Of a stretch of DNA of 64,000 nucleotides, positions 45,055-53,418 are shown in pieces. The notes under the pieces are model-generated. The model saw only the letters and a list, made by a program, of their open reading frames with translations, did not search any database and was not told where the DNA came from. The DNA is taken from assembly GCF_009754945.1 (NCBI RefSeq), contig NZ_WPIN01000018.1:95134-159133 (forward strand), given 5' to 3'. The translations under genes were made by a program, and so were the position numbers. Numbering within the stretch: position 1 is the first letter of the stretch; each line of letters starts with the position of its first letter. This DNA comes from Spirosoma arboris (GTDB lineage Bacteria > Bacteroidota > Bacteroidia > Cytophagales > Spirosomataceae).

Positions 45055-45117
45055 ACGTGCTTAGGAATTGAAATAAAACGGAAAATTTGCTGTACTAACG
45101 TAAATATTGCACAAAAA

Positions 45118-45254
45118 GTCTGAACCGGGATTTTTGTGATTGGAATGATTTACTTGATTTTGTTTAACATTGATTGTTTAAAATGACCTATCTCAAAACA
45201 ACTGATAGATAAAATCAGGAAAATCATTTCAATCCAGTAAATCCCAGTTCAGAC
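45118..45254. repeat. Long inverted repeat, GAACCGGGATT family, copy 2
   Basis: Outer arms 45118-45133 and 45239-45254 match at 15 of 16 positions, and further inner words pair (about 45141-45161 with 45211-45230). The right arm ends 1 base before the ATG of the thioesterase gene at 45256. Confidence 0.8.
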
Positions 45255-45255
45255 A

Positions 45256-45783
45256 ATGTTCAAACGTGACCCCAACCGCAGCTACCCAACCGAAACCGAA
45301 TCACGGGTAATTATCCGTTTTCAGGACTGCGATCCGCTTCAGCACCTTAATAATGCTAAATATTTTGACTACTACTTCAATGCCCGCGAAGACCAGGTTG
45401 CTAAACTGTACGATTTTAGCACTGGTCAGTTATTCCGGGAATTGAAAACAAGCTGGGTCGTTTATCAGCATCAGATCGCGTATGTCCGACCCGCACAAGT
45501 GAGCGAATGGGTACGCATCCTATCGAGGTTGATTTATGTGAATGAAGACACTACCGTGACGGAGTATATCATGACCGATGATGGTAAATCACACCTCAAA
45601 AACGTTCTTTGGGTGACATCCAAATATGTCAGCGTGGCGACCGGCAGACGAATCCCGCATCACGACTGGGTAAGGGAATTACTTGACGCGATTATTGTCC
45701 CGAATGTGGATTTCCTAAGCCTGAATTTTAACGATCGTATTCACGAGATCAAACAGCAGGTTGTGCAGGCGCATGCTCTGTAA
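45256..45783 (+). CDS. Acyl-CoA thioesterase (4HBT, hotdog fold)
   Basis: A 175-residue single-hotdog protein. The first strand and active-site loop read VIIRFQDCDPLQHLNNAKYF, with the Asp/His/Asn pattern of 4-hydroxybenzoyl-CoA-type thioesterases, and the helix is FDYYFNAREDQVAKLY. It likely hydrolyses acyl-CoA in the cytoplasm; chain length unknown. A GAACCGGGATT-type inverted repeat ends immediately before its ATG and would fold over the start. Confidence 0.88.
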   Translation: MFKRDPNRSYPTETESRVIIRFQDCDPLQHLNNAKYFDYYFNAREDQVAKLYDFSTGQLFRELKTSWVVYQHQIAYVRPAQVSEWVRILSRLIYVNEDTTVTEYIMTDDGKSHLKNVLWVTSKYVSVATGRRIPHHDWVRELLDAIIVPNVDFLSLNFNDRIHEIKQQVVQAHAL

Positions 45784-45900
45784 GTCAAAATGAGTAGTGG
45801 ATAATTATTCCCCCCATCGTTCATTCCATTCTTTCCCATCTTCAATTAGTCATTTTACCGCACGGGCGGCTCTGATTATCTATTTACAAACATTTATAAA

Positions 45901-47172
45901 ATGAAACTCCTCAATAACCTCACCGTCCGCGTACTACTTGCCATTACACTGGGTATTCTGACCGGTTATTTCTTTCCCGAAACAGCCGCGAAGTTGAAAC
46001 CTCTGGGCGATCTCTTTATCAACCTGATCAAGATGGTTATTGCCCCCATTATTTTTCTGACCATCGTGTTGGGAATCAGCAATATGGGCGACCTGAAAAA
46101 AGTGGGTCGGGTAGGAGGGAAAGCCTTACTCTATTTCGAGATTGTGACGACCGGTGCATTGGCTATCGGACTCATCCTGGCAAACGTGATCCGACCGGGT
46201 GATGGAGTTCAGACGGCCGCTGTGAAAGGGGGAGATATCAGCAAATACACCGAACAGGGTGCGGGTATGGACTGGACGGAATTCTTTCTGCACATCGTTC
46301 CGAATAATGCTATCAAAGCCTTCGCTGAGGGAGACATCTTACAGGTGCTGGTCTTTTCGATGTTATTTGGCGTGGGACTGACACGTATGGGTGAAAAAGG
46401 TAAACCACTGATTCAGACCTTCGAACGACTATCGAAAGTGTTTTTTAATATTCTGGGTGTGGTCATGGTACTCGCTCCGCTGGGCGCGTTTGGCGGAATG
46501 GCCTTTACAATTGGGAAGTATGGACTGAGTACGTTGCTGCCATTAGCCAAGCTGATGGGCACCGTTTACGCGACCATGATTCTGTTCATTTTCGTTATCC
46601 TAAATCTGATTCTCCGCTACTACAAAATCAGCCTGTGGGCGGTGCTTAAGTTCATCAAAGAAGAACTGCTGATCGTGCTGGGGACCTCATCTTCAGAGTC
46701 GGCATTGCCCCAAATTATGGACAAACTCGAAACGCTGGGCTGCTCGCGGTCGGTGGTGGGGTTGGTTGTTCCGGCCGGGTATTCGTTTAATCTCGATGGC
46801 ACTACAATTTACTTAGTGATGGCAACGATCTTCCTGGCACAGGTATTTGGCGTTGATCTTACACTAGGGCAGGAATTGACGATCATTGGTATTCTGATGG
46901 TAACCTCGAAAGGGGCAGCGGGGGTAACGGGTAGTGGATTTATCGTGCTGGCCAGCACCCTGACCGCCATCAAGGTGATTCCGGTAGAAGGACTCGCACT
47001 GCTACTCGGCGTGGATCGGTTTATGTCCGAAGCTCGTTCCATCACCAACATCATTGGGAACACAGTTGCCACTATTTTCATCGCCAACAACGAAGGAGAA
47101 TTCGACCGGACGAAATATGAACGAGTGCTGAAAAGGGAAGCGGAGAATGAATTGGCTGATTATAAGTATTAG
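45901..47172 (+). CDS. Dicarboxylate/amino acid:cation symporter (DAACS)
   Basis: A 423-residue inner-membrane transporter of the DctA/GltP family. Diagnostic motifs are the re-entrant hairpin serines GTSSSESALPQIMDKLE near residues 261-277 and the TM7 motif NLDGTTIYL; FMSEARSITNIIGN lies in the last helix. It imports C4-dicarboxylates or acidic amino acids with H+ or Na+. It is a single gene; an ACCGCACGGGCGGC word lies 30 bases upstream. Confidence 0.94.
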   Translation: MKLLNNLTVRVLLAITLGILTGYFFPETAAKLKPLGDLFINLIKMVIAPIIFLTIVLGISNMGDLKKVGRVGGKALLYFEIVTTGALAIGLILANVIRPGDGVQTAAVKGGDISKYTEQGAGMDWTEFFLHIVPNNAIKAFAEGDILQVLVFSMLFGVGLTRMGEKGKPLIQTFERLSKVFFNILGVVMVLAPLGAFGGMAFTIGKYGLSTLLPLAKLMGTVYATMILFIFVILNLILRYYKISLWAVLKFIKEELLIVLGTSSSESALPQIMDKLETLGCSRSVVGLVVPAGYSFNLDGTTIYLVMATIFLAQVFGVDLTLGQELTIIGILMVTSKGAAGVTGSGFIVLASTLTAIKVIPVEGLALLLGVDRFMSEARSITNIIGNTVATIFIANNEGEFDRTKYERVLKREAENELADYKY

Positions 47173-47291
47173 ATTATCAGTGATTTGTTAAAAATCGTAC
47201 CACATATTTATACTTATTTGTAGAATTAATTAAACCATTTCATGCGTGGTTGTTCAAAGGGACAAATACAACCTGAAAACAATACACTGCC

Positions 47292-47804
47292 ATGAAAAAA
47301 ATACTGCTGACTGGCGCTACGCTGGTCGTTCTTCTCTCGACCAGCGTACTTGCTCAACGTTACGGCTATCCACAATCGTCGCCCAACAATACTTATCCCC
47401 AACAGCCTGGCTATAACCAGCCTGGATACAGTCAACCGGGTTATAATCAGCCAGGTTATGGCCAGCCCAATTACAACTACGATTACGACGACTACCAGTT
47501 CGATCGCCACCTCGACTGGTGGGATCGTGAGCTGAATTTGACTCGCCGGCAGGAGCGGGAAATTCGTAGAATTCGTGATCGTTTTAATCAGCAAACCCAG
47601 AACATCGATTACCGCGATCCCCGGCAGCGTGATTTTTTCCGGCAAGCGCGTCAGCGCCAGTTCATCGATATGATGGCCGTACTTGGGCCTCAACAACGAG
47701 ATCAGGTTATCGCGCACATGCGCCCTTTCGAAATGTCACCTGGACAGCGTTCAGCACAACGAGGTCGTGGAAATGGCTATGGTTCGGGCTATGGACGGTA
47801 CTAA
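47292..47804 (+). CDS. Exported Tyr/Gln/Pro-repeat protein with LTxxQ-like helix
   Basis: A 170-residue protein with a signal peptide (about 1-21, ending VLA). Residues about 29-58 are low-complexity repeats of QPGYN/S/G. The C-terminal half is helical and charged, with LNLTRRQEREIRRIRDRF and MMAVLGPQQRDQVIAHM, recalling the LTxxQ motifs of Spy/CpxP periplasmic chaperones. A U-tract terminator follows. The function is inferred only; an envelope stress role is possible. Confidence 0.7.
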   Translation: MKKILLTGATLVVLLSTSVLAQRYGYPQSSPNNTYPQQPGYNQPGYSQPGYNQPGYGQPNYNYDYDDYQFDRHLDWWDRELNLTRRQEREIRRIRDRFNQQTQNIDYRDPRQRDFFRQARQRQFIDMMAVLGPQQRDQVIAHMRPFEMSPGQRSAQRGRGNGYGSGYGRY

Positions 47805-47833
47805 TATTGAGTAGAATAGAGGAAGGGAGTGTA

Positions 47834-47865
47834 GAAAAGGTCGACCAGATTGGTCGACTTTTTTT
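47834..47865 (+). terminator. Rho-independent terminator after the YQP-rich gene
   Basis: A 7-bp GTCGACC/GGTCGAC stem (47839-47845 with 47851-47857) extended by A-T pairs, a 5-base loop, then eight T residues on the plus strand, about 30 bases past the stop codon. Confidence 0.85.
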
Positions 47866-47968
47866 TGCGTTTTCCGCTCGCAGAATTAGGCAACCGCCTG
47901 TGCAACATAGCGTTGTCAAAATTATCTTTATTTCGTATTTTTCCCGGAAACTCATTTTGCAAAACTGT

Positions 47969-50116
47969 ATGTTTACTCGTCAACGAATCAAACAAACGGG
48001 CGTACTTCTGGCGGTTGTCACAACGACAACGTTTGCTCAGCCGTCGCCCCCTCAACCCAAGATGCCGCAAAATCCATTCTTAGTACCGTATTCGACACCC
48101 CACCAAACGGCACCATTTGACAAGATTAGCAATGCCGATTACCTGCCCGCCCTAAAAGATGGGATGACTCAGGGACGTAGTGATGTCGCTACGATTGTGA
48201 ATAATCCAGCGCCACCAACCTTTGAAAATACCATTATTGCCCTTGAGCGATCGGGCGATCTGCTGGGTAAGGTTACGTCGGTATTATTTAATTTGAACAG
48301 TGCCGAAACATCGCCCGAGCTTCAGAAAATTGTCAAAGAAGCATCGCCAATGCTGAGTGAATATCGGAATGATATTGGCCTGAATGAGAAGCTGTTTGCC
48401 CGGGTGAAGGCCGTTTATGATCAACGTGCCAGCCTGAAACTCAATCCCGAGAGCGCTATGCTTCTCGAAAAAAGCTATAAAGGGTTTGCCCGAAACGGCG
48501 CAAATCTGGATGCAAAAGGCAAGGAGCGTCTACGAGCTATCGACAAAGAACTGTCGCAATTGTCGCTGCAATTTGGCGAGAATGTACTCAACGAAACAAA
48601 CGAGTACACGATGCTCGTGGCCGATGAGAAAGACCTTGCCGGTTTGCCCGATTACGTTCGGGAAGCAGCCAGGGCAACGGCAAAACAAAAAGGTAAAGAA
48701 GGATGGGTGTTTACCTTGCAGGCCCCGAGTTATGGGCCATTTATGCAATATGCCGATAATCGGGAGTTGCGTAAAAAACTGTATATGGCCTATAACGGTC
48801 GTGGTTTCCATGGCGACAAAAACGATAACTCGGCCATTATTCAGAAAATCGTGAATCTGCGTTATGATCGGGCAACCTTGCTGGGCTACAAAACCCACGC
48901 TGATTTTGTGCTTGAGGAGAGCATGGCCGGTTCGAAAGACAAGGTGCAGAGTTTCCTGGATGAACTGGTAACCTACGCCCGCCCTGCCGCCGAACGCCAG
49001 TTGCTCGAACTAACAACGTACGCTAAAGCTCACGGACTTACGGAAGATAAACTACAGGCCTGGGATAATAATTATTATGCCGAGAAACTGAAAAAGGAGA
49101 AATACGACCTTGATGATGAGACATTGAAACCGTATTTCAAACTCGAAAACGTTCTGGATGGTGCGTTTACGGTGGCTAATAAACTATATGGCATCACGTT
49201 CAAAGAGCGCAAAGACATTCCGGTTTACAACCCCGAAGTAAAAACGTTCGACGTTTTCGATAAGGACGGTAAATTTCTGGCCGTGTTCTATGGTGATTAT
49301 TTCCCCCGTCCCGGCAAACGTAGTGGCGCATGGATGAACGACATACAGGGGCAGAAAGTCGAAAACGGCGAGAATATTCGCCCACACATTGTCAACGTCT
49401 GCAACTTCACACGTCCCGTCGTGGTATCGACAACTGAAACCAAACCTTCTTTGCTTACTTTCTACGAAGTAACGACCCTGTTTCATGAGTTTGGCCACGG
49501 TTTGCATGGCATGTTAGCCAACGGAACGTATGAAAGTTTGAGCGGTACGAGCGTTCCCCGCGATTTTGTGGAATTGCCATCGCAGGTGATGGAAAACTGG
49601 TGCTACGATCCTGAAGCGCTCAAGCTCTTTGCCAAGCACTACCAGACGGGCGAAGTAATTCCGAATGAGTTGATCGAAAAAATTCGCGCTAGCCAGAACT
49701 TCCTCGCTGGTATGGCGAACCTGCGGCAATTGCGTTTTGGATTGATCGACATGTATTATCACAACCAAAAACCAACCGGCGAAACGATTTCGCAAGTTGA
49801 GAGCCGGATTGATTCTGTTACCAACCTGTTCCCACATGTTGATGGAATCGCCGTAAGCCCAGCCTTCTCGCACATTTTTGCCGGTGGTTATTCGGCGGGT
49901 TATTACAGCTACAAATGGAGCGAAGTGTTGGACGCCGATGCATTTGAGTTCTTCAAGGAAAAAGGTGGCTTGGAGAACAAAACAGCCGCCGATAGTTTCC
50001 GGAAGAATGTACTGGAAAAGGGGGGTAGCGAAAAGCCGATGGAGCTCTACAAGAAATTCCGGGGTCGCGAACCATCACCCAAAGCAATGCTACGACGAAG
50101 CGGGTTGATTTTATAA
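47969..50116 (+). CDS. M3-family peptidyl-dipeptidase (Dcp-like)
   Basis: About 715 residues from ATG 47969, which begins a signal peptide (MFTRQRIKQTGVLLAVV, ending FAQ). The frame is open upstream to 47807 but would run through a terminator. The M3 zinc motif HEFGH is in TLFHEFGHGLHGML (nt about 49483-49512), with the distal glutamate downstream in PRDFVELPSQVMENW. Dcp-type enzymes release C-terminal dipeptides; the signal implies a periplasmic site. A hairpin terminator follows. Confidence 0.94.
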   Translation: MFTRQRIKQTGVLLAVVTTTTFAQPSPPQPKMPQNPFLVPYSTPHQTAPFDKISNADYLPALKDGMTQGRSDVATIVNNPAPPTFENTIIALERSGDLLGKVTSVLFNLNSAETSPELQKIVKEASPMLSEYRNDIGLNEKLFARVKAVYDQRASLKLNPESAMLLEKSYKGFARNGANLDAKGKERLRAIDKELSQLSLQFGENVLNETNEYTMLVADEKDLAGLPDYVREAARATAKQKGKEGWVFTLQAPSYGPFMQYADNRELRKKLYMAYNGRGFHGDKNDNSAIIQKIVNLRYDRATLLGYKTHADFVLEESMAGSKDKVQSFLDELVTYARPAAERQLLELTTYAKAHGLTEDKLQAWDNNYYAEKLKKEKYDLDDETLKPYFKLENVLDGAFTVANKLYGITFKERKDIPVYNPEVKTFDVFDKDGKFLAVFYGDYFPRPGKRSGAWMNDIQGQKVENGENIRPHIVNVCNFTRPVVVSTTETKPSLLTFYEVTTLFHEFGHGLHGMLANGTYESLSGTSVPRDFVELPSQVMENWCYDPEALKLFAKHYQTGEVIPNELIEKIRASQNFLAGMANLRQLRFGLIDMYYHNQKPTGETISQVESRIDSVTNLFPHVDGIAVSPAFSHIFAGGYSAGYYSYKWSEVLDADAFEFFKEKGGLENKTAADSFRKNVLEKGGSEKPMELYKKFRGREPSPKAMLRRSGLIL

Positions 50117-50123
50117 ACAACAC

Positions 50124-50156
50124 AAAATGGGCGACCAATTATTGGCCGCCCATTTT
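50124..50156 (+). terminator. Terminator-like hairpin after the M3 peptidase gene
   Basis: Arms 50124-50139 and 50141-50156 match at 15 of 16 positions (AAAATGGGCG/CGCCCATTTT core) with a T-run inside the right arm, starting 7 bases past the stop codon. Confidence 0.75.
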
Positions 50157-50203
50157 GCTTAAGTTGCGGAGTATTTTTTTACAACCAGTTGATAGCCCAA
50201 CCG

Positions 50204-51466
50204 ATGACCTACGAAAATTCGTTAGCCTTTGCGCAAATGCTCGATCAGGCCGACTCATTCCGCAATTTTCGCGACCAGTTTCATATTCCCCAGCGTAATG
50301 GTGTACCGCTAACCTATCTCTGTGGCAACTCACTAGGGCTGCAGCCCCAAACCGCGCGGACTGCATTGAATCAGGAGCTGACCACTTGGCAGAATCTGGG
50401 TGTTGAAGGATGGTTTGACAAATCTGAAGGGGCCGAACAGCCGTGGCTCGGTTATCACAATTCCTGTAAAGATGCGTTATCCCACATTGTTGGGGCTGAA
50501 CTGTCGGAAGTGTGTCCGATGAATGCGCTGACTGTGAATCTGCATCTTCTGTTGGCTTCCTTTTATCGTCCGACTGAAAAGAAATACAAGATTCTGACGA
50601 TTAAAGGGGATTTTCCGTCGGATCAATACGCCCTGGAAACACATATTAAACATCATGGCTTCGAGCCTGCTGATGTGCTTATTGAGATAGCTCCGCATCA
50701 GGACGACCGGTTGATTCACACGACCGATATCCAACACGCCATAGCCGAACATGCCGATTCGCTGGCCCTGATCTGGATGAGCGGATTAAACTACTACACA
50801 GGCCAGGTTTATAATATGGCCGTCATTGCCGAAACTGCCCAAAAACACTGTATTCCCGTTGGATTTGATTTGGCGCACGCTGTTGGAAATGTACCGCTAC
50901 GGTTGCACGATTGGGGTGTCGATTTTGCCACCTGGTGTTCGTATAAATACCTCAATGGTGGTCCTGGGGCCATATCAGGGATATTTGTTCATCAAAAACA
51001 TCACGACCAGAACTTACCAAGACTGGCAGGCTGGTGGGGTTATCGGGAAGATAAGCGATTCGAAATGACACCCGGTTTTTTGCCCGCACCCGGTGCAGAT
51101 GGCTGGCAAGTCAGCACGCCCAATATTCTGGCGCTGGCACTACATCGGGCAGCTATTTCGATAACGGCAGAGGCAGGTATGGTAGCTCTCCGGCAAAAAA
51201 GTGAACAGCTAACGGGATTTCTGGAATATGTTCTAGCGCCCTTTGATGAAATTCAGATTCTGACGCCCGACGACCCAAACCAACGCGGTTGTCAGCTATC
51301 GTTGTTAGTCCGCAAAAATGGCAAAGCGCTATTTAATCACCTGACCGAACAAGGTATTATTGGAGACTGGCGCGAACCTGACTGCATTCGGCTAGCACCA
51401 ACTCCGCTTTACAATACATTTGAAGACGTTTGGCGGGTTGGAGAAAGTATAAAGCAGTTCTATTAA
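50204..51466 (+). CDS. kynU: Kynureninase
   Basis: About 420 residues from ATG 50204; an in-frame TTG lies five codons upstream. It is a fold-type I PLP enzyme that cleaves kynurenine to anthranilate and alanine, or hydroxykynurenine to hydroxyanthranilate. The PLP-binding lysine is in WCSYKYLNGGPGAISG and the aspartate region is VGFDLAHAVGNVPL; LCGNSLGLQP and GWWGYREDKRFEMTPGF are hallmark segments. No other kynurenine-pathway gene is adjacent. Confidence 0.93.
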   Translation: MTYENSLAFAQMLDQADSFRNFRDQFHIPQRNGVPLTYLCGNSLGLQPQTARTALNQELTTWQNLGVEGWFDKSEGAEQPWLGYHNSCKDALSHIVGAELSEVCPMNALTVNLHLLLASFYRPTEKKYKILTIKGDFPSDQYALETHIKHHGFEPADVLIEIAPHQDDRLIHTTDIQHAIAEHADSLALIWMSGLNYYTGQVYNMAVIAETAQKHCIPVGFDLAHAVGNVPLRLHDWGVDFATWCSYKYLNGGPGAISGIFVHQKHHDQNLPRLAGWWGYREDKRFEMTPGFLPAPGADGWQVSTPNILALALHRAAISITAEAGMVALRQKSEQLTGFLEYVLAPFDEIQILTPDDPNQRGCQLSLLVRKNGKALFNHLTEQGIIGDWREPDCIRLAPTPLYNTFEDVWRVGESIKQFY

Positions 51467-51481
51467 AAAAAACAGGAACGT

Positions 51482-51553
51482 TGATGATGCGGATTGAGTG
51501 GATTTTCTTTCTCTAATCATCCATGTAAACTCTGCTCAATCTGCGTCATCAGC
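51482..51553. repeat. Imperfect inverted repeat overlapping the queG 3' end
   Basis: The left arm around 51482-51502 pairs with about 51532-51552 at 17 of 21 positions, the mismatches being G-U compatible. The right arm overlaps the last codons of queG. It lies between convergent kynU and queG. Confidence 0.55.
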
Positions 51554-52489
51554 ATTCATAGGTTGATTAAACGCAATGTTGCGTTTCAGTCCTTCCAGTT
51601 TTGTCCGCTTCACGGCCGACCGGCGAAAGATTTCCCGGAATACATCTTCCGTTATATCGATCCAATCTGTTTTTGTCAATGCGGCCAATTCGGGATGGGG
51701 ATCGAAAGCCGGGGTCTGATGGGGGCGGGCAAACCGATTCCAGGGGCACACATTCTGACAGATATCGCAGCCGAAAACCCAGTTGTCGAACTTCCCCCGA
51801 ACCTCCTCCGGAATGGCCTCTTTCAGTTCAATTGTAAAGTACGAAATGCATTTACTGCCATCTACGACATAAGGACCGACAATAGCATCAGTCGGGCAGG
51901 CGTCAATACAGCGGGTGCAGGTGCCACAATAATCGGTGATAGGACCGTCGGGTTCTAGTTCGAGGTCGAGAATTAATTCGCCAATAAAGAAGAAAGATCC
52001 GATTTCACGATTAATCAGATTCGTGTGCTTCCCGACCCATCCCAAACCTGCCCGTTTAGCCCAGGCTTTATCCATGACTGGTGCCGAATCGACAAACGCC
52101 CGCCCGCCTACTTCACCGATTTCGTCATGGATATAGGCCAGTAAATCTTTCAGCTTATCTTTAATAACAAAGTGATAATCTGTTCCGTAAGCATACTTAG
52201 ACAGTTTTAAATCATCCTTGTTCTCGGGCAATTTCTGTTCGGGATAATAGTTTAGCAGCATCGTTACTACCGACTTTGCATCATCGACCAGCAGGCGCGG
52301 ATCGAGCCGTTTGTCGAAGTGGTTGGCCATGTAGTTCATCTGGCCATGCATCCCGTTTTTGAGCCAGGCTTCCAGGCGTGGCGCTTCATCCTCCAGAAAA
52401 TCCGCTTTGGCTACACCGCAGAAGTCAAAACCCAGCTCAGTAGCTTTAGCTTTGATCAACTGCGTATAGTGATGAGCGAGTGCGTGCAC
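51536..52489 (-). CDS. queG: Epoxyqueuosine reductase
   Basis: About 317 residues from GTG 52489, chosen because the family N-terminus (ALAHHYTQLIKAKATELGFD) starts there. The frame runs on to an ATG at 52588, but those extra codons are repeat sequence. Two 4Fe-4S ligand sets are plain: CGTCTRCIDACPTDAI and CDICQNVCPWNRF. QueG is a cobalamin-dependent reductase that makes queuosine in tRNA. It is convergent with kynU and divergent from grpE. Confidence 0.92.
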   Translation of the reverse strand: MHALAHHYTQLIKAKATELGFDFCGVAKADFLEDEAPRLEAWLKNGMHGQMNYMANHFDKRLDPRLLVDDAKSVVTMLLNYYPEQKLPENKDDLKLSKYAYGTDYHFVIKDKLKDLLAYIHDEIGEVGGRAFVDSAPVMDKAWAKRAGLGWVGKHTNLINREIGSFFFIGELILDLELEPDGPITDYCGTCTRCIDACPTDAIVGPYVVDGSKCISYFTIELKEAIPEEVRGKFDNWVFGCDICQNVCPWNRFARPHQTPAFDPHPELAALTKTDWIDITEDVFREIFRRSAVKRTKLEGLKRNIAFNQPMNADDAD

Positions 52490-52503
52490 GAGAATAGAAT
52501 CTA

Positions 52504-52557
52504 CTGTTTTGTTTTTTGTCGGACCGGGTGCCCGGAGCCAGGACAAAAAACAAACAG
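52504..52557. repeat. Inverted repeat upstream of queG
   Basis: Arms 52504-52520 and 52542-52557 are reverse complements except for one extra base, with an inner CCGGGTGCCCGG palindrome. It covers the 5' leader of queG. Just beyond it, 52570-52640 carries AAATCCTGTAAATC-like words related to the GAACCGGGATT family. Confidence 0.7.
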
Positions 52558-52738
52558 ATTTACTCGAAAGATAAATCCTGTAAATCACCGAAAATCAGGC
52601 AAATCCCGATTCAGATAGCAGCCAAATCGTGTAAATCAAGGGGTATGCACTGTGCCAACTTGTCAGGAAATGCGGTTTTGGCCAGCCTTTTGCCCATCTT
52701 TGTCTATGAATTTCTGGAAACGAAATAGAAGCTCATCA

Positions 52739-53335
52739 ATGGAAAATAAAGACATTTTGGACGAACAAGCGTCTATGGATACTCCACAACCTGACAACCT
52801 GGCAACTGAATCGGGAGACAGCGATGACGCTGTGACAGCTACCTCTGAAGAAACCTCAGAATCGACTTCGGCAGAAGGTTTTATAGCTGAAACCAACAAA
52901 ATCGGCAGTGAATTAGCTGAACTTAAAGATAAATACCTCCGTTTATACGCTGATTTTGAGAACTTTCGCCGGCGTACAGCTAAAGAAAAACTTGACCTCA
53001 TCAGTAATGCCAACGAGGGCGTTTTAAAGGCGCTTATCCCAGTTGTCGACGATTTCGAACGGGCCATGCAGTCTATCGAAAATACCAATGACGTTGCTGC
53101 ATTGAAAGAAGGTGTTTCGTTGATTTATACGAAATTATTCAAGACGCTTGAAAGCAAGGGGCTAAAACCAATGACCTCAAAGGGCGAGCCATTTAATGCA
53201 GATCTGCATGAGTCGGTTACGCAGTTCCCAGCCCCCAGCGATGACCTCAAAGGGAAAGTCATTGATGAAATAGAAAAAGGATATTACCTGAATGACAAGG
53301 TCATTCGGTTTGCAAAAGTGATTGTAGGAAGCTAA
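52739..53335 (+). CDS. grpE: Nucleotide exchange factor GrpE
   Basis: About 198 residues from ATG 52739; two earlier in-frame ATGs add a less likely leader. An acidic, Ser/Thr-rich N-terminal tail is followed by the long dimerisation coiled coil (ELAELKDKYLRLYADFENFR) and the beta-wing domain (HESVTQFPAPSDDLKGKVID, ending NDKVIRFAKVIVG). GrpE releases ADP from DnaK. dnaJ follows 83 bases downstream, so this is a heat-shock chaperone pair; dnaK is not in the window. Confidence 0.95.
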   Translation: MENKDILDEQASMDTPQPDNLATESGDSDDAVTATSEETSESTSAEGFIAETNKIGSELAELKDKYLRLYADFENFRRRTAKEKLDLISNANEGVLKALIPVVDDFERAMQSIENTNDVAALKEGVSLIYTKLFKTLESKGLKPMTSKGEPFNADLHESVTQFPAPSDDLKGKVIDEIEKGYYLNDKVIRFAKVIVGS

Positions 53336-53338
53336 AAA

Positions 53339-53410
53339 ATGTATGATGTATGATATAGGATGTATGACTGTCGAGTGCAAACCATACATTCTATATCATA
53401 CATCATACAT
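53339..53410. repeat. Inverted repeat, TATGATATAGG family, copy 2, before dnaJ
   Basis: Arms 53339-53366 and 53383-53410 match at 27 of 28 positions around a 16-base loop. The right arm ends 8 bases before the dnaJ ATG at 53419. It fills the grpE-dnaJ gap and is related to the copy at 36143-36221. Confidence 0.88.
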
Positions 53411-53418
53411 CTCTATTC

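Noticed and set aside
47807..47968. Long N-terminal extension of the M3 peptidase
   Set aside because: It would be translated through a U-tract terminator; a good signal peptide begins at 47969.
52490..52588. Extended N-terminus of QueG
   Set aside because: The extra codons run through an inverted repeat, and family similarity begins at GTG 52489.
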